Under the pieces are notes generated by a model, which was not told where the DNA came from, ran no database searches, and saw only the letters and a list, made by a program, of their open reading frames with translations. From positions 4,413,501 through 4,477,500 of the forward strand of contig NZ_CP043489.1 in the NCBI RefSeq assembly GCF_008330945.1: DNA of 64,000 nt. Direction: 5' to 3'. Of this stretch, positions 61,407-64,000 are shown piece after piece. The DNA is from Labrys sp. KNU-23. Lineage in GTDB: Bacteria; Pseudomonadota; Alphaproteobacteria; Rhizobiales; Labraceae. The stretch's first letter is position 1. Every line of letters starts with the position of its first letter. A program made the translations under genes and the position numbers.

Positions 61407-62186
61407 ATGATTGCACTTGGGCGCACCTTCCTCGCCGCCACCCTGGTCTTCCTCTATCTGCCCATCGCGGTGATGGTGGCGATGGCCTTCAACGCCTCGC
61501 CCCTCTACACCCTGCCGATCGAGCCGACCTTCCACTGGTTCGGCGTCCTCGCCGAGAATGGGCCGCTGCTCTCGGCGACCTACAACAGCCTGATGATCGC
61601 GTTGGCGACTTCGGTCATCGCCACGGCTGTCGGTACCCTGGCCTCGCTTGCCCTCAACCGCCGCACCTTCCGGGGGCAGTCGCTGCTCAAGGTGCTGCTG
61701 CTGCCGCCGATCGCCATTCCCTGGCTGATCACCGGCACCGCCATGCTGGTGTTCTTCTTCTGGACGGGCATCGGGCGCGGCCTGCACGCCATGCTGATCG
61801 GCCATGTCGCTTTGGCCATCCCCTATGTCGTGCTGATCGTCGGCACCGGCATGCAGACATTACGGGCCGATCTCGAGGAGGCGGCGATGAGCCTGGGCTC
61901 GACGCCAATCCATGCCTTCTTTGCGGTGACGCTGCCCTTGCTGGCACCGAGCATCATCGCGGCCCTGCTGTTCGCCTTTGCGGTTTCGCTGGACCAGTTC
62001 GTGGTCTCCTATTTCCTGGCGACGCCGGGAGTCTCCACCTTGCCGGTCGAGATCTACACCTCGATCCGCAAGGGCTTCACGCCGGAGATCAATGCGATCT
62101 CCGCCATCTTCCTCGGCGTCTCGGCCGTTCTCGTGCTGATCTTCGCCCAATTGTCCAATCTGGGAGGCAGTCGTGATCGGCGTTGA
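61407..62186 (+). CDS. ABC transporter permease (PotC-like)
   Basis: A 259-residue BPD_transp_1 permease: TFLAATLVFLYLPIAVMVAMAFNAS at the N-terminus, the coupling loop EAAMSLGSTPIHAFFAVTLPL near residue 160, and SLDQFVVSYFLATPG near 195, a segment typical of PotC. Its last 14 bases overlap the ATPase gene. Confidence 0.93.
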   Translation: MIALGRTFLAATLVFLYLPIAVMVAMAFNASPLYTLPIEPTFHWFGVLAENGPLLSATYNSLMIALATSVIATAVGTLASLALNRRTFRGQSLLKVLLLPPIAIPWLITGTAMLVFFFWTGIGRGLHAMLIGHVALAIPYVVLIVGTGMQTLRADLEEAAMSLGSTPIHAFFAVTLPLLAPSIIAALLFAFAVSLDQFVVSYFLATPGVSTLPVEIYTSIRKGFTPEINAISAIFLGVSAVLVLIFAQLSNLGGSRDRR

Positions 62187-63228
62187 AGTCGCTTCGATCA
62201 GCAAGGGCTACGGATCCTTGCGGGTGCTCGACAAGGTGAGCACCGCCTTCAAAGCGGGCGAGTTCACCAGCCTGCTCGGCCCCTCGGGCTCCGGCAAGAC
62301 CACGCTGCTGCGCATCATCGGCGGCTTCGTCGATCCGGATGAGGGGCGCATCCTGTTCGGGGGCGAGGACGTCACGGGGGTGGCCCTGTGGCAGCGCAAG
62401 GTCGGCATGGTGTTCCAGTCCTATGCGCTGTTCCCGCATATGAGCGTTTTCGACAATGTCATCTTTGGGCTCAATCGCCAGGGCATCCGCGGCGAGGCTG
62501 CGCGCAAGGAGGTGGCCCGGGTGCTGGAGATGGTTCATCTCACCGGCTTCGAGCAGCGCAAACCCAAGCAGCTTTCCGGCGGCCAGCAGCAGCGCGTGGC
62601 GCTGGCCCGCGCCATCGTGACCAAGCCGAGGGTTCTCCTCCTGGACGAGCCTCTGTCCGCACTCGACCGGCGCCTGCGCCAGGACATGCAGATCGAACTG
62701 CGCCGTATCCAGCGTGAGAGCGGACTCACCACCATTTTCGTCACCCATGACCAGGAGGAGGCGCTGACCCTGTCGGACACGGTGGCCATCCTCGATGGCG
62801 GGCGCATCGTGCAGGAGGGCGCGCCGCTCGATATCTATGAGCGCCCGCGTACCCGTTTTGCCGCCTCCTTCCTGGGAGACGCCAATTTCTTCGAGGGCAC
62901 GGTTGCTGGCGACGGCATCGCGATCGACGGCGGTGTCATCCATACGAGCGATGGGCGGCCGGGCTCCGGCAGCAAGGTCACGGCGGCGGTACGGCCCGAG
63001 AAGATGCGGCTTCTGGCGCCGGGAGAAAACCCCGGCGGCGACAATGTCTTCGCCACCAGGATACGCGAGATCATCTATGCCGGTGCGGTCTCGACCTTCA
63101 TCGCCGAAGGTCCGGGGGGCAGCGACATCAAGGTCCTGTCGCAGAACCGGGAGGTCTCGGCGGTATCGCCCGGGCAGGCCATCACGCTGGCCTGGTCGCC
63201 GGCCAACACCGTTCTGTTACAGGCCTGA
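62173..63228 (+). CDS. ABC transporter ATPase (PotA-like)
   Basis: A 351-residue ATPase with Walker A GPSGSGKTT near residue 37, Q-loop GMVFQSYALFPH, signature LSGGQQQRVALARA near residue 135, Walker B LLLDEPLSALD and the H-loop THDQEEAL, then a TOBE domain (about 270-345). GTG at 62173 follows a GGGAGG site inside the end of the permease gene. It completes the importer. Confidence 0.94.
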   Translation: MIGVEVASISKGYGSLRVLDKVSTAFKAGEFTSLLGPSGSGKTTLLRIIGGFVDPDEGRILFGGEDVTGVALWQRKVGMVFQSYALFPHMSVFDNVIFGLNRQGIRGEAARKEVARVLEMVHLTGFEQRKPKQLSGGQQQRVALARAIVTKPRVLLLDEPLSALDRRLRQDMQIELRRIQRESGLTTIFVTHDQEEALTLSDTVAILDGGRIVQEGAPLDIYERPRTRFAASFLGDANFFEGTVAGDGIAIDGGVIHTSDGRPGSGSKVTAAVRPEKMRLLAPGENPGGDNVFATRIREIIYAGAVSTFIAEGPGGSDIKVLSQNREVSAVSPGQAITLAWSPANTVLLQA

Positions 63229-63230
63229 TA

Positions 63231-64000
63231 ATGCCGGTTAGCGTCAATATTCCGCTCGAACGCGCCTGGAACAGCTGGTCGTCGCGGCCGGCGGAGATGG
63301 TGTTCCTGCCGCTCGGCCTTCGGCTCACGCCGCTTGCCTTCGCAGCCAGCACGGGCAAGGCCTGCCTGTTCGAACCGGGCGATGCCGTCACGCTGGGGCG
63401 GCACGCCCTCGATGCTTCGCTGGTGGAGCTTCAACTTTCCCACGCCGGAACCACTCTCGACTGGCGTTACACCAAGCCCGATCCCTTCAGCCTCACCGGC
63501 AGCTGGCAGACGGCCAAGGCCGGCGAATGGGGTTTGCGCTTCTGGATCAATCTCTGCCTCTCGTCGGATAACGGTGAGGAAGTTCGTTTCAACGAAACGC
63601 AGGGCGCTGCCGTTATCCGTGTCGGGCATCGCTTCGCGGCGCTCGTCAGCGAGGAGCCGCCTGTACAGGTGACTGGACATGCTAGTCTCGCCGATGCGGT
63701 GCAGGACTACGAAACGCACGGCTATTTCCATACCCGCTCCCGGGCCGAGGCAGCGCCCGTCCTCGTGCTGCGCTTCAACCTGGAAATGATGCGCGAGAAT
63801 CGCTTCGCGCTCGCGATTGCCGACAGGCAGGACCTCGCGATCGCCCAGGCGCGGGCCCTGCTGGCGGGCCCCGAGATGGTACCGCCCCAGGCTGAAGGTG
63901 AGCCTGCCATTGCCCTGGCGGCGCTGCGCGACGTCGTCGCCTGGAACACGGTATGGGATGGCATCAACCAGCGCCCCTATACCGCCATCAGCCGCAATTG
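63231..64000 (+). CDS. Glycoside hydrolase, (alpha/alpha)6-barrel type, N-terminal part (runs off the window)
   Basis: The frame starts with ATG two bases after the ATPase stop and stays open to the window end (256 residues seen). The first 190 residues (MPVSVNIPLERAWNSWSSRPAEM, then beta-rich LTGSWQTAKAGEWGLRFWIN) look like an N-terminal beta-sandwich. After it comes VVAWNTVWDGINQRPYTAIS, which matches the start of the catalytic barrel in GH63/trehalase-like glucosidases. It suggests that the PotABCD-type importer brings in a glycoside. Family assignment is by eye only. Confidence 0.65.
   Translation, partial: MPVSVNIPLERAWNSWSSRPAEMVFLPLGLRLTPLAFAASTGKACLFEPGDAVTLGRHALDASLVELQLSHAGTTLDWRYTKPDPFSLTGSWQTAKAGEWGLRFWINLCLSSDNGEEVRFNETQGAAVIRVGHRFAALVSEEPPVQVTGHASLADAVQDYETHGYFHTRSRAEAAPVLVLRFNLEMMRENRFALAIADRQDLAIAQARALLAGPEMVPPQAEGEPAIALAALRDVVAWNTVWDGINQRPYTAISRN

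Overview
The window looks like a chromosomal segment from a high-GC alphaproteobacterium, probably of the order Hyphomicrobiales (Rhizobiales). This is inferred from a GTTC-N7-GTTC LexA-type box, the cobT / cobS / DUF1289 arrangement, a patatin / acetoacetate decarboxylase / 3-hydroxybutyrate dehydrogenase cluster, a small porin_2-like secreted protein, and several families of palindromic intergenic repeats. No rRNA, tRNA, CRISPR array, insertion sequence or phage gene was recognised.

Positions 1-2000 hold the first codons of an ImuA-like SOS gene behind a LexA-type box, and a SulP anion permease. Positions 2000-25150 form a purine/pyrimidine island. Two complete BMP-type nucleobase/nucleoside ABC importers (8.3-13.3 kb and 2.0-6.7 kb) are separated by a CodA-like deaminase. 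The ATPase gene of the second importer carries a one-base frameshift. A GntR regulator lies upstream of the importers, and divergently from it runs the most interesting locus: two Rieske-less oxygenase catalytic proteins, a Rieske-FNR-ferredoxin fusion reductase and a GST-like protein. This is the gene set of the caffeine-pathway N7-demethylase NdmC-NdmD-NdmE, here with two catalytic paralogues. Next come an adenine deaminase, an AzgA-type NCS2 permease, a divergent second adenine-deaminase paralogue and a LysR regulator. The combined picture is uptake, oxidation or N-demethylation, and deamination of (possibly methylated) purines.

Positions 25-46 kb are mostly housekeeping and accessory genes: dusA, a metallo-beta-lactamase-fold hydrolase, cobT and cobS, an amino-acid-type binding protein, a beta-hydroxyacid dehydrogenase, a CmlA/FloR-type phenicol exporter preceded by a nine-codon leader peptide and hairpin, a candidate small RNA, an enoyl-CoA hydratase, two EamA transporters, a sarcosine-oxidase-like flavoenzyme, moaA, the polyhydroxybutyrate-type cluster, an L,D-transpeptidase, and an SDR / ArsR pair with two matching operator palindromes.

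Positions 46-51 kb hold a rhodanese, an HTH regulator, and a Gram-negative sortase with its VIT-VWA substrate. Positions 50.8-64 kb hold a sugar or sugar-conjugate module: a DeoR regulator, a complete LsrB/RhaS-class ABC importer, an ADP-ribosylglycohydrolase plus PfkB kinase pair (like E. coli yegU-yegV), a complete PotABCD-type importer, and the start of an (alpha/alpha)6-barrel glycoside hydrolase that runs off the end.

Intergenic spaces are rich in long inverted repeats of at least four families. One is REPIN-like, with compensatory changes between copies.
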